From assembly GCF_010119935.1 (NCBI RefSeq), contig NZ_CP048209.1:4529001-4593000 (forward strand): a stretch of 64,000 nucleotides of DNA. Reading direction: 5' to 3'. Made by a program: the position numbers and the translations under genes. Position 1 is the stretch's first letter. Every line of letters starts with the position of its first letter. Of this stretch, positions 35,646-44,947 are shown piece by piece. The notes beneath the pieces were generated by a model. The model was not told where the DNA came from. It was given only the letters and a program-made list of their open reading frames with translations, and ran no database searches. The stretch comes from Paenibacillus lycopersici (GTDB lineage: Bacteria; Bacillota; Bacilli; Paenibacillales; Paenibacillaceae).

Positions 35646-36677
35646 TTATTTCTTGGAACGGGAAACCGGGCCTCCGCGCGTCTTGAACAAGTCGATGTTG
35701 TCGAGCGCCCGGCCCGTGCCGATGGCAACGCAGTCCAGCGGATTCTCCGCGACGATGACCGGCATGCCCGTTTCGCGCGCAAGCAGCTTGTCCAGGTTCT
35801 TCAGCAGCGCGCCGCCGCCCGTCAGGACGATGCCCCGGTCCATGATGTCCGCGGACAACTCCGGCGGGCACTTCTCCAGCGTGATCTTGACCGCGTCTAC
35901 GATGGCATTGACGGTATCGGCCAGCGCTTCGCAAATTTCGTCGGACGAAATCGGCAGCGTCTTCGGCAGACCGGAGACAAGGTCGCGGCCGCGGATTTCG
36001 ATCGTTTCCTGCTGCTCCAGCGCCATTGCCGAGCCGATCTCCATCTTCAGCTGCTCGGACGTCCGTTCCCCGATCATCAGGTTGTACATCCGTTTGATAT
36101 ACTGCATGATCGCTTCGTCCATTTCATCGCCTGCGATGCGGATGGAACGGCTCGTTACGATGCCGCCGAGCGAGATGACGGCGACTTCCGTCGTGCCGCC
36201 TCCGATATCGACGACCATGCTGCCCGTCGGTTCCCAGACCGGCAGATTGGCGCCGATCGCCGCCGCGAACGGCTCCTCGATCGTAAACGCCTCGCGCGCG
36301 CCCGCCTGCACGGTCGCGTCCTTCACGGCGCGCTGCTCGACGGCCGTAATGCCGGACGGCACGCATACCATCACGTTCGGATGGCGCGGGAACAACGAAC
36401 GGCTCTTCTGCGCCTGACGAATGAAATATTTGATCATCGTCGACGTTGTGTCGAAATCCGCGATTACGCCGTCCTTCATCGGACGGATCGCGCGAATATT
36501 GCCCGGCGTGCGTCCGATCATTTTCTTCGCATGCTCGCCGACGGCTTCGATTTTTTTTGTATCGGTACGAAGAGCAACCACGGAAGGTTCTCTTACGGCA
36601 ATTCCTTTTCCTTTGACATAGACGAGCGTGTTAGCCGTACCCAAATCGATTCCTAAATCTTTCGAACCACCAAACAT
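35646..36677 (-). CDS. mreB: Rod shape-determining actin homologue MreB
   Basis: MreB forms membrane-associated filaments that guide wall synthesis. The 343-aa protein has the actin-fold ATP motifs [33 protein letters not shown] and the adenosine motif [17 protein letters not shown] precedes ATG 36677. A strong promoter sits at 36715-36744. Confidence 0.98.
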   Translation of the reverse strand: MFGGSKDLGIDLGTANTLVYVKGKGIAVREPSVVALRTDTKKIEAVGEHAKKMIGRTPGNIRAIRPMKDGVIADFDTTSTMIKYFIRQAQKSRSLFPRHPNVMVCVPSGITAVEQRAVKDATVQAGAREAFTIEEPFAAAIGANLPVWEPTGSMVVDIGGGTTEVAVISLGGIVTSRSIRIAGDEMDEAIMQYIKRMYNLMIGERTSEQLKMEIGSAMALEQQETIEIRGRDLVSGLPKTLPISSDEICEALADTVNAIVDAVKITLEKCPPELSADIMDRGIVLTGGGALLKNLDKLLARETGMPVIVAENPLDCVAIGTGRALDNIDLFKTRGGPVSRSKK

Positions 36678-36714
36678 GTTGTATCTTCCCTTCTTTCATA
36701 AGACAATCCCTCTT

Positions 36715-36744
36715 ATTATATTACATGTGGCCTTGCTCCTTCAA
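36715..36744 (-). promoter_or_regulatory. Sigma-A promoter of mreBCD
   Basis: TTGAAG (36739-36744), 18 bp, TATAAT (36715-36720) on the minus strand; the -35 lies within the end of radC and the -10 begins right after the radC stop. Confidence 0.8.
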
Positions 36745-37422
36745 ACTTATAAAGCGATTGTCACCTATTACCAAATGGTCCAGCACGTCGATGCCGACAA
36801 GCTCCCCCGCTTCGGCAAGCCGTTTCGTCAACGCGATATCTTCGGAGCTCGGCGTCGGATCTCCGCTCGGATGGTTATGCATGCAGATCAAGGACGAGCT
36901 GCTGCATTTCATGGCGGCGCGAAACACTTCGCGGGGATGGACGAGCGTCGCGTTCAGCGTGCCGACGGACAGCGTTTCGGTCGCAATGACCTGGTTTTTC
37001 GTATTCAGAAACAAACAGACGAAATGCTCCTGCTTCAAGTAGCGGAGCTCTTCCATCATCAGCTGTGCCGCGTCCGCCGGCCGGCGGATCGTCGGCAGCT
37101 CGCCCTGCCGGCTGCGGGCCAGACGGCGGCCGAGCTCGATGCCGGCGCGCAGTTGAACCGCTTTCGCCGGTCCGATGCCGCGGATGTTCGTCAGCTCCGC
37201 GATGCTCATATCCACAAGACCGCGCAGGCTGCCGCACTGGGCAAGAATCCGGGAAGCCAGAAGAACGGCGGATTCGCTCCTCGTCCCCGTGCGCAGCAAT
37301 ATCGCAAGCAATTCCGCATGACTGAGTGCTTCGGCCCCAACGGTCATCAGGCGTTCTCTAGGTCGGTCTTCGTTAGGGACGTTCTTGAGCACGTAAGACT
37401 GTTGTTCCGCCTCTGCCTTCAT
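36721..37422 (-). CDS. radC: RadC family protein (JAB/MPN domain)
   Basis: The 233-aa protein has an N-terminal helix-hairpin-helix region (IRGIGPAKAVQLRAGIELGRRL) and the RadC JAB domain with the metal motif HNHPSGDPTPSSED (HxHP...D). The biochemical role is unresolved; the original radC mutant phenotype mapped elsewhere. The start is ATG 37422 or ATG 37428, with the GCAGGGA site favouring 37422. It is adjacent to maf and mreB as in B. subtilis. Confidence 0.92.
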   Translation of the reverse strand: MKAEAEQQSYVLKNVPNEDRPRERLMTVGAEALSHAELLAILLRTGTRSESAVLLASRILAQCGSLRGLVDMSIAELTNIRGIGPAKAVQLRAGIELGRRLARSRQGELPTIRRPADAAQLMMEELRYLKQEHFVCLFLNTKNQVIATETLSVGTLNATLVHPREVFRAAMKCSSSSLICMHNHPSGDPTPSSEDIALTKRLAEAGELVGIDVLDHLVIGDNRFISLKEQGHM

Positions 37423-37459
37423 GAACATTCCCTGCCTTATCGTAGGTTGATTGCGACGC

Positions 37460-37483
37460 AAGGCCGGGACGGGTCCCGGCCTT
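37460..37483. repeat. Perfect GC-rich hairpin between maf and radC
   Basis: AAGGCCGGGAC-G-GTCCCGGCCTT region (24 bp palindrome) lies in the 100-bp gap, next to a second small one (GCCGGC-ctt-GCCGGC). There is no T-run, so it may be a stabilising stem rather than a terminator. Confidence 0.5.
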
Positions 37484-37522
37484 CTGAAGCTGTCGCCGGC
37501 CTTGCCGGCGGCGCAGCGGGCG

Positions 37523-38152
37523 TCATATGACCGCAATTTCAAATTCGGCCAGCATGTCCGACAATAGCGCGAGCGGAAGGCCGACCACGGTAAAGTAGCA
37601 GCCCTCGATTCGCTCGACCAAGACGGAACCGCGGCCTTGAATGCCGTAGCTGCCGGCTTTATCCATCGGCTCGCCGGTGTCCACGTAGCGTTCGATAATC
37701 ATGGGATCCAGCGGCTTCATCAGGACCTCGGTCATCCGATGGGCGGCCAGTTCACGGCCGCTGCGCGTATCGACGCACGCGACGCCGGTGTATACGCGAT
37801 GGCGCCGGCCTTGCAGCCGGGTCAGCGTGGCGATGGCATCCGCGCGGTCCTGCGGCTTGCCGAGGATCTCGCCGTCCAGCACGACGATCGTGTCCGCGCC
37901 GACGATGAGCGAGCCCGCTCTGTCCTCGGCGGCGAGCAGCCTCGCCGTCGCGCGCGCTTTGCGCAAGCCGAGCTGCTCGACGACTTCGGACGGCTGCCAA
38001 TCCGGCGGCGTCCCTTCGTCCGTATCGCTGGGCAAAATGAGAACCGGCAAGGAAAGGCCGAGTGATGCGACCAATTCCCGCCGGCGGGGAGAAGATGAAG
38101 CCAGCACGAGCTGGCGCAAATGTTCGGTTGAATGAATGCGGGATTGTCCCAT
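37523..38152 (-). CDS. maf: Maf-family nucleoside triphosphate pyrophosphatase
   Basis: Maf proteins hydrolyse non-canonical or regular dTTP/UTP to monophosphates and affect septum formation. The 209-aa protein shows LVLASSSPRRRELVASLG, KARATARLL and GADTIVVLDGEILGKPQD, with later motifs YVDTGEPMDKAGSYGIQG. AAGGAG lies 11 bases before ATG 38152. First gene of the maf-radC pair. Confidence 0.95.
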   Translation of the reverse strand: MGQSRIHSTEHLRQLVLASSSPRRRELVASLGLSLPVLILPSDTDEGTPPDWQPSEVVEQLGLRKARATARLLAAEDRAGSLIVGADTIVVLDGEILGKPQDRADAIATLTRLQGRRHRVYTGVACVDTRSGRELAAHRMTEVLMKPLDPMIIERYVDTGEPMDKAGSYGIQGRGSVLVERIEGCYFTVVGLPLALLSDMLAEFEIAVI

Positions 38153-38188
38153 TTCAGGCCATGCTCCTTTGCGTTTCCCTAGGCGGTT

Positions 38189-38431
38189 CTAAAGCTTGCG
38201 GTACAGCCAGATCGCAACCGCCAAACCGGCGAGGCTGAGCAGGCTGATATGAACATGCAGCGTTAAGGCGTAGCTCAGCACGAGCAAATCCGCGTCGGGC
38301 GACCAGCTGATCGTGGTCGTATTCGTCAGAAACGAGAGCCCTGGGAACGAAGCCAGCGAACGGGCGATTAGCGCGCCGCCCAGCAGGCCGATTAGCATGA
38401 ACAATAGCAAGACCCAGATATTTTTCTTCAT
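38189..38431 (-). CDS. DUF4321 family small membrane protein
   Basis: The 80-aa protein has two hydrophobic helices (about residues 4-24 and 55-76) flanking a Ser/Thr-rich loop (TNTTTISWSPDADLL). It matches DUF4321, a small family found before maf in Paenibacillaceae; no function is known. ATG 38431 sits behind GAGGGA. It lies 36 bp upstream of maf in the same direction. Confidence 0.75.
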   Translation of the reverse strand: MKKNIWVLLLFMLIGLLGGALIARSLASFPGLSFLTNTTTISWSPDADLLVLSYALTLHVHISLLSLAGLAVAIWLYRKL

Positions 38432-38493
38432 CTTCCAACGTCCCTCGCCATTTTTTGACACGTACGATTTATTATACGCGGACGGGAAACGCT

Positions 38494-39885
38494 TTACAAT
38501 GATCCGCTGGTTGCAAACCAGTCTTTCTGAATGAAGACGGCGTTCATCATGGCGGTCTGCATGGACCATAAGTACGCATCGGAAGGCTTCTTGGCGTATT
38601 CGCCTGCGGCGACGGCGGCCGAATTGACGGCCTGGATCAGCTTCAGCAGCGACGCCTTATTCGTCTTGTCCGTCATTCCCGACTCCAGGCGGGAAGCGGC
38701 TTCCGTCCACTGCTGATGCAGCGTCTGCCAATCGTTATCGCCCGTTCCGGCTTGACCGTTCAGCTTGGCGGATGACATGTCGCCCAGCTTGGCGAGCAGG
38801 CCGGCCGTATCTTCGAAGAACGTCTGCGCGTCGGACGCGGCTCCGCCGTACGTTAGCTTCGTCAGCGCGGGCACATCGACCTGCTTGACATAGACATCCA
38901 TGCCGGTCAGCGACTGCCCGAGCAGATCGGCCGCGGCCCGGTCGGAGGCCATGCCGACGTAGATCCGGTAATCTTGACCGGACGTAAGCGACGCGGCCGC
39001 AAGCCCTTTGTCGCGCAGCTCCGCCGCGGCCGCCGTCAATCCGTCCTGGCTGCTGAATACGCCGTATTGCAGCATATAATAGGACGCCGCGGGCACGCTC
39101 AGCTTGACGGTGCCGGCAGCGCCCGTTCCGGCCGAAGCGCCCGAATTGTTGGCACTGCCGGTGCCGGCGGCATTCGCCGCTTGTCCGCCGGCCGCCGTCT
39201 TCGCGGGATCGGCCGTGCTGCCGACAGCCGGCAGCGATCCGTCGGCGCTGCCCGTCGCGTCCGATGCGCCGCCGCCCGTGAACATCGTCAGCACGAAGTA
39301 GCCGAACAACGCGCCGGTCGCGATCGCGCCCGCTACGGAGGCAAACACTTTGAACCAGGACGGTCCCTGAGCCGGACGCTTGCCGGAACCGGACGGCAAT
39401 GCGCCCGGGAACGCCTGTCTTCCCCGTTCGTTATGGCCATGACCATGTTCGTCATCGGTCTCGATGTGCGGATACATATCGATAACCTGCGGCGATGGCG
39501 TCCGATTGGCATAGGCGCGCGGAGCCGCTTCGAATTCGCCCTCCTCGTCGCCCAGCAGTATCGTCTCGTTCGTCTCCAAGGCCGACAGCCGCTCTTCCGG
39601 CCCATCTATGGGAAAGCGGTCCGCCGCGGCATGTTCGTTCATGCCCGCCTTCGGGCGTTGTTTCGGGATCTGGCCGTCGGCTTCGCGGATGAGCTGCTCC
39701 AATGCCCCGGCGTCATCTTGAAAGTGACTGGTCCATGTGCCGATATCGGACGAGAACTTCAGTTCCTCCTGGAAGTATGGAACGGCATTCGCGCCCGATG
39801 CGCGTCTCGTCTCCTGCCGGGCCGCCTCGATGCGGGCACCGCTCTGTTTATCGAACCGATACGTAATGCGTCCTTTCGTACTCAT
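38494..39885 (-). CDS. SPOR-domain membrane protein at the spoIIB position
   Basis: The 463-aa protein has a cytoplasmic N terminus of about 180 residues, one membrane helix (about 185-205, ASVAGAIATGALFGYFVL), an Ala/Gly/Thr-rich linker, a SPOR domain (about 260-335, YYMLQYGVFSSQDGLTAAAA and DYRIYVGMASDRAAADLL) and a helical C terminus. SPOR domains bind denuded glycan strands at septa. In B. subtilis the SPOR protein SpoIIB, which helps dissolve septal peptidoglycan at engulfment, occupies the same place between folC and maf, so this is its likely positional counterpart. Sequence is too divergent to name it so. The start ATG 39885 follows AAGGAGAG, and a strong sigma-E-like promoter precedes it. 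Confidence 0.75.
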   Translation of the reverse strand: MSTKGRITYRFDKQSGARIEAARQETRRASGANAVPYFQEELKFSSDIGTWTSHFQDDAGALEQLIREADGQIPKQRPKAGMNEHAAADRFPIDGPEERLSALETNETILLGDEEGEFEAAPRAYANRTPSPQVIDMYPHIETDDEHGHGHNERGRQAFPGALPSGSGKRPAQGPSWFKVFASVAGAIATGALFGYFVLTMFTGGGASDATGSADGSLPAVGSTADPAKTAAGGQAANAAGTGSANNSGASAGTGAAGTVKLSVPAASYYMLQYGVFSSQDGLTAAAAELRDKGLAAASLTSGQDYRIYVGMASDRAAADLLGQSLTGMDVYVKQVDVPALTKLTYGGAASDAQTFFEDTAGLLAKLGDMSSAKLNGQAGTGDNDWQTLHQQWTEAASRLESGMTDKTNKASLLKLIQAVNSAAVAAGEYAKKPSDAYLWSMQTAMMNAVFIQKDWFATSGSL

Positions 39886-39918
39886 CGCACTCTCTCCTTG
39901 TCCGCGTACTCTAGTACA

Positions 39919-39947
39919 AGTCTATGAGCGTTTTGAGAGAATTATGA
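39919..39947 (-). promoter_or_regulatory. Sigma-E promoter of the SPOR gene
   Basis: TCATAAT (39941-39947), 14 bp, CATAGACT (39919-39926) on the minus strand: 6 of 7 and 7 of 8 matches to the mother-cell sigma-E consensus, about 35 bp before the start codon. Confidence 0.65.
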
Positions 39948-40015
39948 CCCGTCCCGGCAGGTCGCTAGGACAAACGCGAGCGCCAAGAAGAGACGGCCAG
40001 ACAAGCGGAGACAAC

Positions 40016-40079
40016 AAAAACAGCCAACCTTCCCGCGAGACGAGCTCCGTTGCCGGATCGTCCTTGAGCTGGTTGACTG
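40016..40079 (-). terminator. Terminator of the chemosensory operon
   Basis: On the minus strand CAGTCAACC pairs with GGTTGGCTG (one G-T) around an inner AGCTC/GAGCT stem, followed by TTTTTG, 65 bp after the last gene. Confidence 0.65.
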
Positions 40080-40143
40080 CTTGTCATACCGTATGCTTAT
40101 CCTATTGCTTCCGTAACCGGCTTTCATCCCCGTCCCTGTCTAT

Positions 40144-42333
40144 TCACGCCCATTCGTCGGCATTGACCTCGAACCGGGCGATGAACGCCGGTACTTGCTC
40201 CGCCTCAAGCGGATGGCTGAACCAATACCCTTGCATGACGCCGCACCCTTGCCCGCCGAGGAAGACGAGCTGTTCCATCGTCTCGACGCCTTCGGCGATC
40301 GTCTCCAGATTCAAGCTCGCGGCCATCGATATGATGGCGCCGATGATCGAAGCGTTGGCCGGATGATGGCGGATGCCTTTGACGAACGATTGATCGATCT
40401 TCAATTTATCGATCGGAAACTCTTTCAAATACGCGAGCGAGCTGTAGCCGGTGCCGAAATCGTCCATCGCCACGAGCAGGCCGAGCGACTTCAGGCTATG
40501 CAGCGCGGGCAGCGCCTTCTGGACGTGCATCGTCATGCTCTCGGTGATCTCCAGCACCAAATACTGCGGATCGAGCCCGGTCTCCGCCAGCACCGCCTCG
40601 ATGTTCTCCTTCAGCCGCTGGTCGTAGAACTGCCGGGAAGACAGGTTGACCGCGACCGGCACCCGGAACAGCCCCGCTTCCAGCCATCGCGCGTTCTGGC
40701 GGCAAGCTTCGCGCAAAGCCCACTCGCCGATCATATAAATCAGCTCCGTCTCTTCCGCGACCGGGATGAATTCCGCCGGCGATATGCGTCCGAACTCGGG
40801 GCTTTCCCAGCGGATCAGGCTTTCGAGCCCGATGACGCGGTTCGTGCGGGTATCGATCTGCGGCTGATAGTGCAGCACGAATTCCTTGCGCTCGATCGCC
40901 TTGCGCAGGTTCTGCTCGATCGTAATGCGGCGCTGGATCTGCTCGTGAAACGACGGCTCGAACAGCTGGCAGCGGTTGCCGCCGTCTTCCTTCGCTTTCG
41001 CCATGGCGATGTGCGCGTAGCGAAGCACGTTCTCATGCTCTTGCAGGTCGTCCGGGCAGAGGCAGATGCCGATGCTGGACGGCAGATGGATTTCATGGCC
41101 GTCGATGCGTACCGGATGCCGGAGCGAACGCAAGATTTGAAGTCCGAGCTGTTCCGCGGCCTCGATCGTCATGTCCGGGACGAGGAGCACGAATTCGTCG
41201 TTGCCGGCGCGGAACAGGACGGACGGTTCGCGGGCGAAGCTCTTCAGCCGGCGCGCCATCAGGATCAGCAGCCGGTCCCCGACCTCGTGGCCGAACGTGT
41301 CGTTGACGAGCTTGAATTGATCCAGGCTGATGCACAGCACCGCGAACGGGCTGCGCCTTGCCGCGAATTCGCCCATCACGCCGGGAATTTGCCGCCGGAC
41401 CGGAAGGCCCGTCAGCGAATCGTGGTTCGAGATATAATCGACCTGATCCTTCAGCTGCTGCTGCTCGGTCAAATCGATAACGACGCCGTATACTTCCTCG
41501 ACCCGCCCGTTCTGGATGAGCGGCTGAAGCATGCCTTGGAAGACGGCGCCGCGGCATTGTACCTCGAAGCCGACATTCTCCTCGCCGTTCCAGGCTCTGC
41601 GAATCAAGTCCGACAGCTGGCCCGGGAAGTCGCCGATGAATGCGTCATGGACCCGCCTGCCGGCCATCTCCGTATCGACGAGGCCGAACCGGTTGACGAG
41701 GGTGCCCGAACAAGCGGCGAAATAGAAACGGTCTTCCTCGTCCTTCCCGAGCGAGAACATCAGTCCGTTCAGCTTGTCGATCACCCGGTTCAACGACGCC
41801 GTCACGGCCGCATCCTTGCCGATGCAGTCGATCATGAAGCCGATGAACGAGCGCAGCATCCGGTCGGTGCCGTCGAAGCGCTCCTTCAGCCGCCAGAACA
41901 GCCGCGTTCCGAGCGCCGCCTTGCAGCGCATCAGAAACTCGTCGACCGCCTGCGGCTCGGATGCTTCGCCGAAGAGCTTGTTTTTCGGCACGAAGTCCGC
42001 CGCCCCGAGGGCAAGCGCTTCGAAAGCGATTGCCGTGCCTTCCTCGGTATGCGTGCTCAGAACGATGACGGGCACCGGATGCTCGGCCATGATGCGTTCC
42101 AGCGCCGCGATCCCGTCCATGACGGGCATCTCCACGTCCATCGTCACCAGATCCGGACGCAGCTCGGCGACGCGTTCGATCGCTTCCAGCCCGTTCGCCG
42201 CGGTGCCCGCGACCTCGAATTGCTCGTCTTGCTCCAGAATCGTTTGAATCAAGGTCCGCATGACGGCCGAATCATCCACGACCAGCACCTTCTTGCGCGT
42301 GCCGCGCGGATCGATAATCGGATGCTCAGGCAT
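40144..42333 (-). CDS. Response regulator with CheB-like receiver, PAS, degenerate GGDEF and EAL domains
   Basis: This 729-aa protein is a likely c-di-GMP phosphodiesterase controlled by phosphorylation. The receiver (residues 14-125) closely resembles that of CheB (VLVVDDSAVMR, then VTMDVEMPVMDG with phospho-acceptor Asp66, and ALGAADFVPK). A PAS-like domain spans about 200-290. The GGDEF domain (about 300-455) has AGNDEF at 376-381 in place of GGDEF, so cyclase activity is doubtful. The EAL domain (about 470-725) keeps E504-x-L, N563, E595, D624-D625, K645, E681 and Q701, so hydrolysis of c-di-GMP is expected. It overlaps cheA by 8 bp and is the last gene of the MCP-cheW-cheA operon, so CheA is the obvious phosphodonor. 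Confidence 0.9.
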   Translation of the reverse strand: MPEHPIIDPRGTRKKVLVVDDSAVMRTLIQTILEQDEQFEVAGTAANGLEAIERVAELRPDLVTMDVEMPVMDGIAALERIMAEHPVPVIVLSTHTEEGTAIAFEALALGAADFVPKNKLFGEASEPQAVDEFLMRCKAALGTRLFWRLKERFDGTDRMLRSFIGFMIDCIGKDAAVTASLNRVIDKLNGLMFSLGKDEEDRFYFAACSGTLVNRFGLVDTEMAGRRVHDAFIGDFPGQLSDLIRRAWNGEENVGFEVQCRGAVFQGMLQPLIQNGRVEEVYGVVIDLTEQQQLKDQVDYISNHDSLTGLPVRRQIPGVMGEFAARRSPFAVLCISLDQFKLVNDTFGHEVGDRLLILMARRLKSFAREPSVLFRAGNDEFVLLVPDMTIEAAEQLGLQILRSLRHPVRIDGHEIHLPSSIGICLCPDDLQEHENVLRYAHIAMAKAKEDGGNRCQLFEPSFHEQIQRRITIEQNLRKAIERKEFVLHYQPQIDTRTNRVIGLESLIRWESPEFGRISPAEFIPVAEETELIYMIGEWALREACRQNARWLEAGLFRVPVAVNLSSRQFYDQRLKENIEAVLAETGLDPQYLVLEITESMTMHVQKALPALHSLKSLGLLVAMDDFGTGYSSLAYLKEFPIDKLKIDQSFVKGIRHHPANASIIGAIISMAASLNLETIAEGVETMEQLVFLGGQGCGVMQGYWFSHPLEAEQVPAFIARFEVNADEWA

Positions 42334-44947
42334 AGCCGATGTTAACTCCTTTCAACCGAACGATCGCGTTCATGTTCATCAAGGTTACCAGATGGCCCCC
42401 TTGTTTGCAGATGCCTTGCGAATACGCCGCCGACAAGCCGAATGCCCCTTCCGGCACGGGCTCCACTTCATCCATCGGTACATGGATCACTTCCGTTACC
42501 TGATCCACCAGGATGCCGGTCATGGAGCCGTTCACATTCATAATCATGATGCGCGACAGCTCGTTCAGCCCGGCATCGGGCATATTCAGGCATGCGCGAA
42601 GATCGACGACCGGCATCAGCTCGCCCCGCAGGTCGATCAAGCCGCACACTTCCGGGGGCGGGGAAGCGACGCGGTGCAGCTCGGGCACCTTGATGATCTC
42701 TTTCGTCTCCCGGATATCGAGCGCATACCGCTCGCCGTCGAGTATGAAGACAAGCAGCTTGATAATGCCTGACGAATCCTTGGCGTCGGCCTTGGCCGTG
42801 CGCCATACGTTCGTCCCCGCTTCGCGCATGACGGCGTGAATGTCCAGAATCAAGGCGATGCTGCCGTCGCCGAGCAGCGTCGCGCCGGACAGATACGGGA
42901 CTTGGCCCAAGTACGATCCTAACGGTTTCATAACGATTTCCTGGTTGGCGATGAGCCGGTCGACGAACAGGCAGACCCGCTTGTCGGCCGCGCCGATCAT
43001 CACGGCGTAGCCTTGTCCTTCGCGTGCGGCATTCAGCTTGCGGTGAAGCCGGATCAGCGGCAGAATCTCGCCGCGCACGCAGCAGACTTCCTGCCCGTGC
43101 ACGCGCTGAATGTCGGCATCCGACAAGCGGAACGTCTCGATGACGTTGACGAGCGGCAGCGCCAGCGTATGCTGGCCCAGCTTGACTAACAGCGATTTGG
43201 ATATCGCGAGCGTCAGCGGCAGCTTGATCGTGAAGACCGTTCCTTGGCCGAGCTCGGTATCGATATCGATCAGACCGTTCAGCTTCTCGATGCGGGCGCG
43301 CACGATGTCCATGCCGACGCCGCGGCCGGACAGCTCGGTCACCTGCTCTGCCGTGGACATGCCGGAATGGAAAATCAGCGAGATCAGTTCCTTCTCCGTC
43401 ATATCGGCCGCGGCCTCTTCGGTAATAAACCCTTTCTGGACCGCCTTGCGTTTGATCTTCCGCGGATCGATCCCCCGGCCGTCATCCGAGATCCGGATCA
43501 TGATGGCGTTCTCCCGATGGCTGGCCTGCAGCTTCAGCCGGCCTTTGCGCGGCTTGCCTTTCGATTCCCGTTCATCGGGCGGTTCCAGCCCGTGATCGGC
43601 CGCATTGCGAAGAATATGAATGAGGGGATCGTTGATTTCCTCGATCAGCGTCCGGTCAAGCTCGGTTTCTTTGCCTTCGATAATGAAATCGATCTCCTTG
43701 CCCGCCTGCTGCGACAAGTCCCGCACCAGGCGGGGGAAACGGCTGAACAGGTTCTCGATCGGCAGCATGCGCGTCTTCATCATCCCCGCCTGCAGCTCGG
43801 CGATGATTCGCCCGAGCTGATCCGACACCTCGCTCAGCGCGGCGGCTTCGGGCTCTTGCTTGAAACGGTCGTCGAACCGCTTCTTCAAATCCTGCAGGCG
43901 CGTATTGCCGATGATGAGCTCGCCGACCAGGTTCAGCAGATGCTCCAGCCGGTCGACATCCACGCGCACGGTTTGCTGAACCTGCGCCTGCGGTTTCGCT
44001 TGGCTCGCCTGGACGGGTCTGGAAGCGGGCTCGGCATCGGCTGACGGCTGTTCCGTTCCCTCTGCGGCCGCGCCTTGCAGGACGAGCGGAGCGATCGCGA
44101 CCCGCTTCACTTGCGAGATGCGTTCCAGCCGTTGACGGATTTCGTCTTCCGCGATTCCCGATGCCAGCGCGAACGTCAACGGCGCCTTGACAAGCAGGCC
44201 ATCCGTGTCCCAATCGGCAAGCGGCGGTTGTATCCCGGCCAATTCGCCGGATTCGGAGAGGATGCGATGGACCAGCATCGCCCGCACGCGCGGCATTTCC
44301 GTATCCGGCGCCAATGCCACCTCGACGCGGTAAACGGAAACGCCTTCATCGCGATGCTTCGATATGGCGTTCCATTCCGCGTCCGTCCACGCCGCCGGAG
44401 GCTCGTTGCCGGCATCATTCACGGCTTCGGCCGCCGCGCCGGCTGTGACTGCCGATTCGGCGGCCTGCGCTGCCGATGCTTCGGCATGCGATGCCCATGC
44501 ATCGGGATGCGCTGGCAATGCTTCGGGATGCGCTGCAGCTCGTGCATGACCGGCAGATGCCGAACCTGACAAGCACTGCTCCAACAAGCTGATCAATTCG
44601 TCGTTATGTACTTCTTCCAATTGTCCCTGCCGAAGCCTTGCTTGCTGCTCCTTCAAATAATCGATGCATCGGAACAACAGATTGATCAGGGCGGGCGTGA
44701 CGCTTAACCGATGCTGGCGCAGCGCGTCGAACACGCTTTCCAGATGATGCGTGACATCCTTCAAATAGTGAAGCCCCATCGCCGCCGACGAGCCTTTCAG
44801 CGTGTGGGCGGCGCGGAAAATCGTTTGGATCGTTTCGAGATTCGCGGATTCGCCTTCCAGCTCCAGCACGGAGCGGTCCAGAATTTGCAGCTGTTCCTCG
44901 AGCTCATCCAAGTACACGCCCAAGTACGTCATCATGAACGATTCCAT
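42326..44947 (-). CDS. cheA: Chemotaxis-type histidine kinase CheA with an extra C-terminal CheW domain
   Basis: CheA autophosphorylates under receptor control and passes phosphate to response regulators. In this 873-aa protein the P1 HPt domain has His48 (AAHTLKGSSAAMG), followed by an Ala-rich linker, a P2-like domain (about 210-295), the P3 dimerisation helices (VDVDRLEHLLNLVGELIIG), the P4 ATPase (N box HILRNAADHGLE, G1 DDGRGIDPRK, G2 GRGVGMDIVRA), the P5 CheW-like domain, and then a second CheW-like domain (about 735-865, LLVFILDGERYALDIRETKEII). Standard CheA has only one. The start ATG overlaps the cheW stop by one base (TAATG), and the stop overlaps the response-regulator gene by 8 bp. 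Confidence 0.93.
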   Translation of the reverse strand: MESFMMTYLGVYLDELEEQLQILDRSVLELEGESANLETIQTIFRAAHTLKGSSAAMGLHYLKDVTHHLESVFDALRQHRLSVTPALINLLFRCIDYLKEQQARLRQGQLEEVHNDELISLLEQCLSGSASAGHARAAAHPEALPAHPDAWASHAEASAAQAAESAVTAGAAAEAVNDAGNEPPAAWTDAEWNAISKHRDEGVSVYRVEVALAPDTEMPRVRAMLVHRILSESGELAGIQPPLADWDTDGLLVKAPLTFALASGIAEDEIRQRLERISQVKRVAIAPLVLQGAAAEGTEQPSADAEPASRPVQASQAKPQAQVQQTVRVDVDRLEHLLNLVGELIIGNTRLQDLKKRFDDRFKQEPEAAALSEVSDQLGRIIAELQAGMMKTRMLPIENLFSRFPRLVRDLSQQAGKEIDFIIEGKETELDRTLIEEINDPLIHILRNAADHGLEPPDERESKGKPRKGRLKLQASHRENAIMIRISDDGRGIDPRKIKRKAVQKGFITEEAAADMTEKELISLIFHSGMSTAEQVTELSGRGVGMDIVRARIEKLNGLIDIDTELGQGTVFTIKLPLTLAISKSLLVKLGQHTLALPLVNVIETFRLSDADIQRVHGQEVCCVRGEILPLIRLHRKLNAAREGQGYAVMIGAADKRVCLFVDRLIANQEIVMKPLGSYLGQVPYLSGATLLGDGSIALILDIHAVMREAGTNVWRTAKADAKDSSGIIKLLVFILDGERYALDIRETKEIIKVPELHRVASPPPEVCGLIDLRGELMPVVDLRACLNMPDAGLNELSRIMIMNVNGSMTGILVDQVTEVIHVPMDEVEPVPEGAFGLSAAYSQGICKQGGHLVTLMNMNAIVRLKGVNIGYA

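Noticed and set aside
40195-42345. Plus-strand open frame of 716 codons opposite the response-regulator gene
   Set aside because: It is an antisense shadow caused by high GC content; the predicted product is Arg/His/Asp-rich without motifs, and the minus-strand protein has complete domains.
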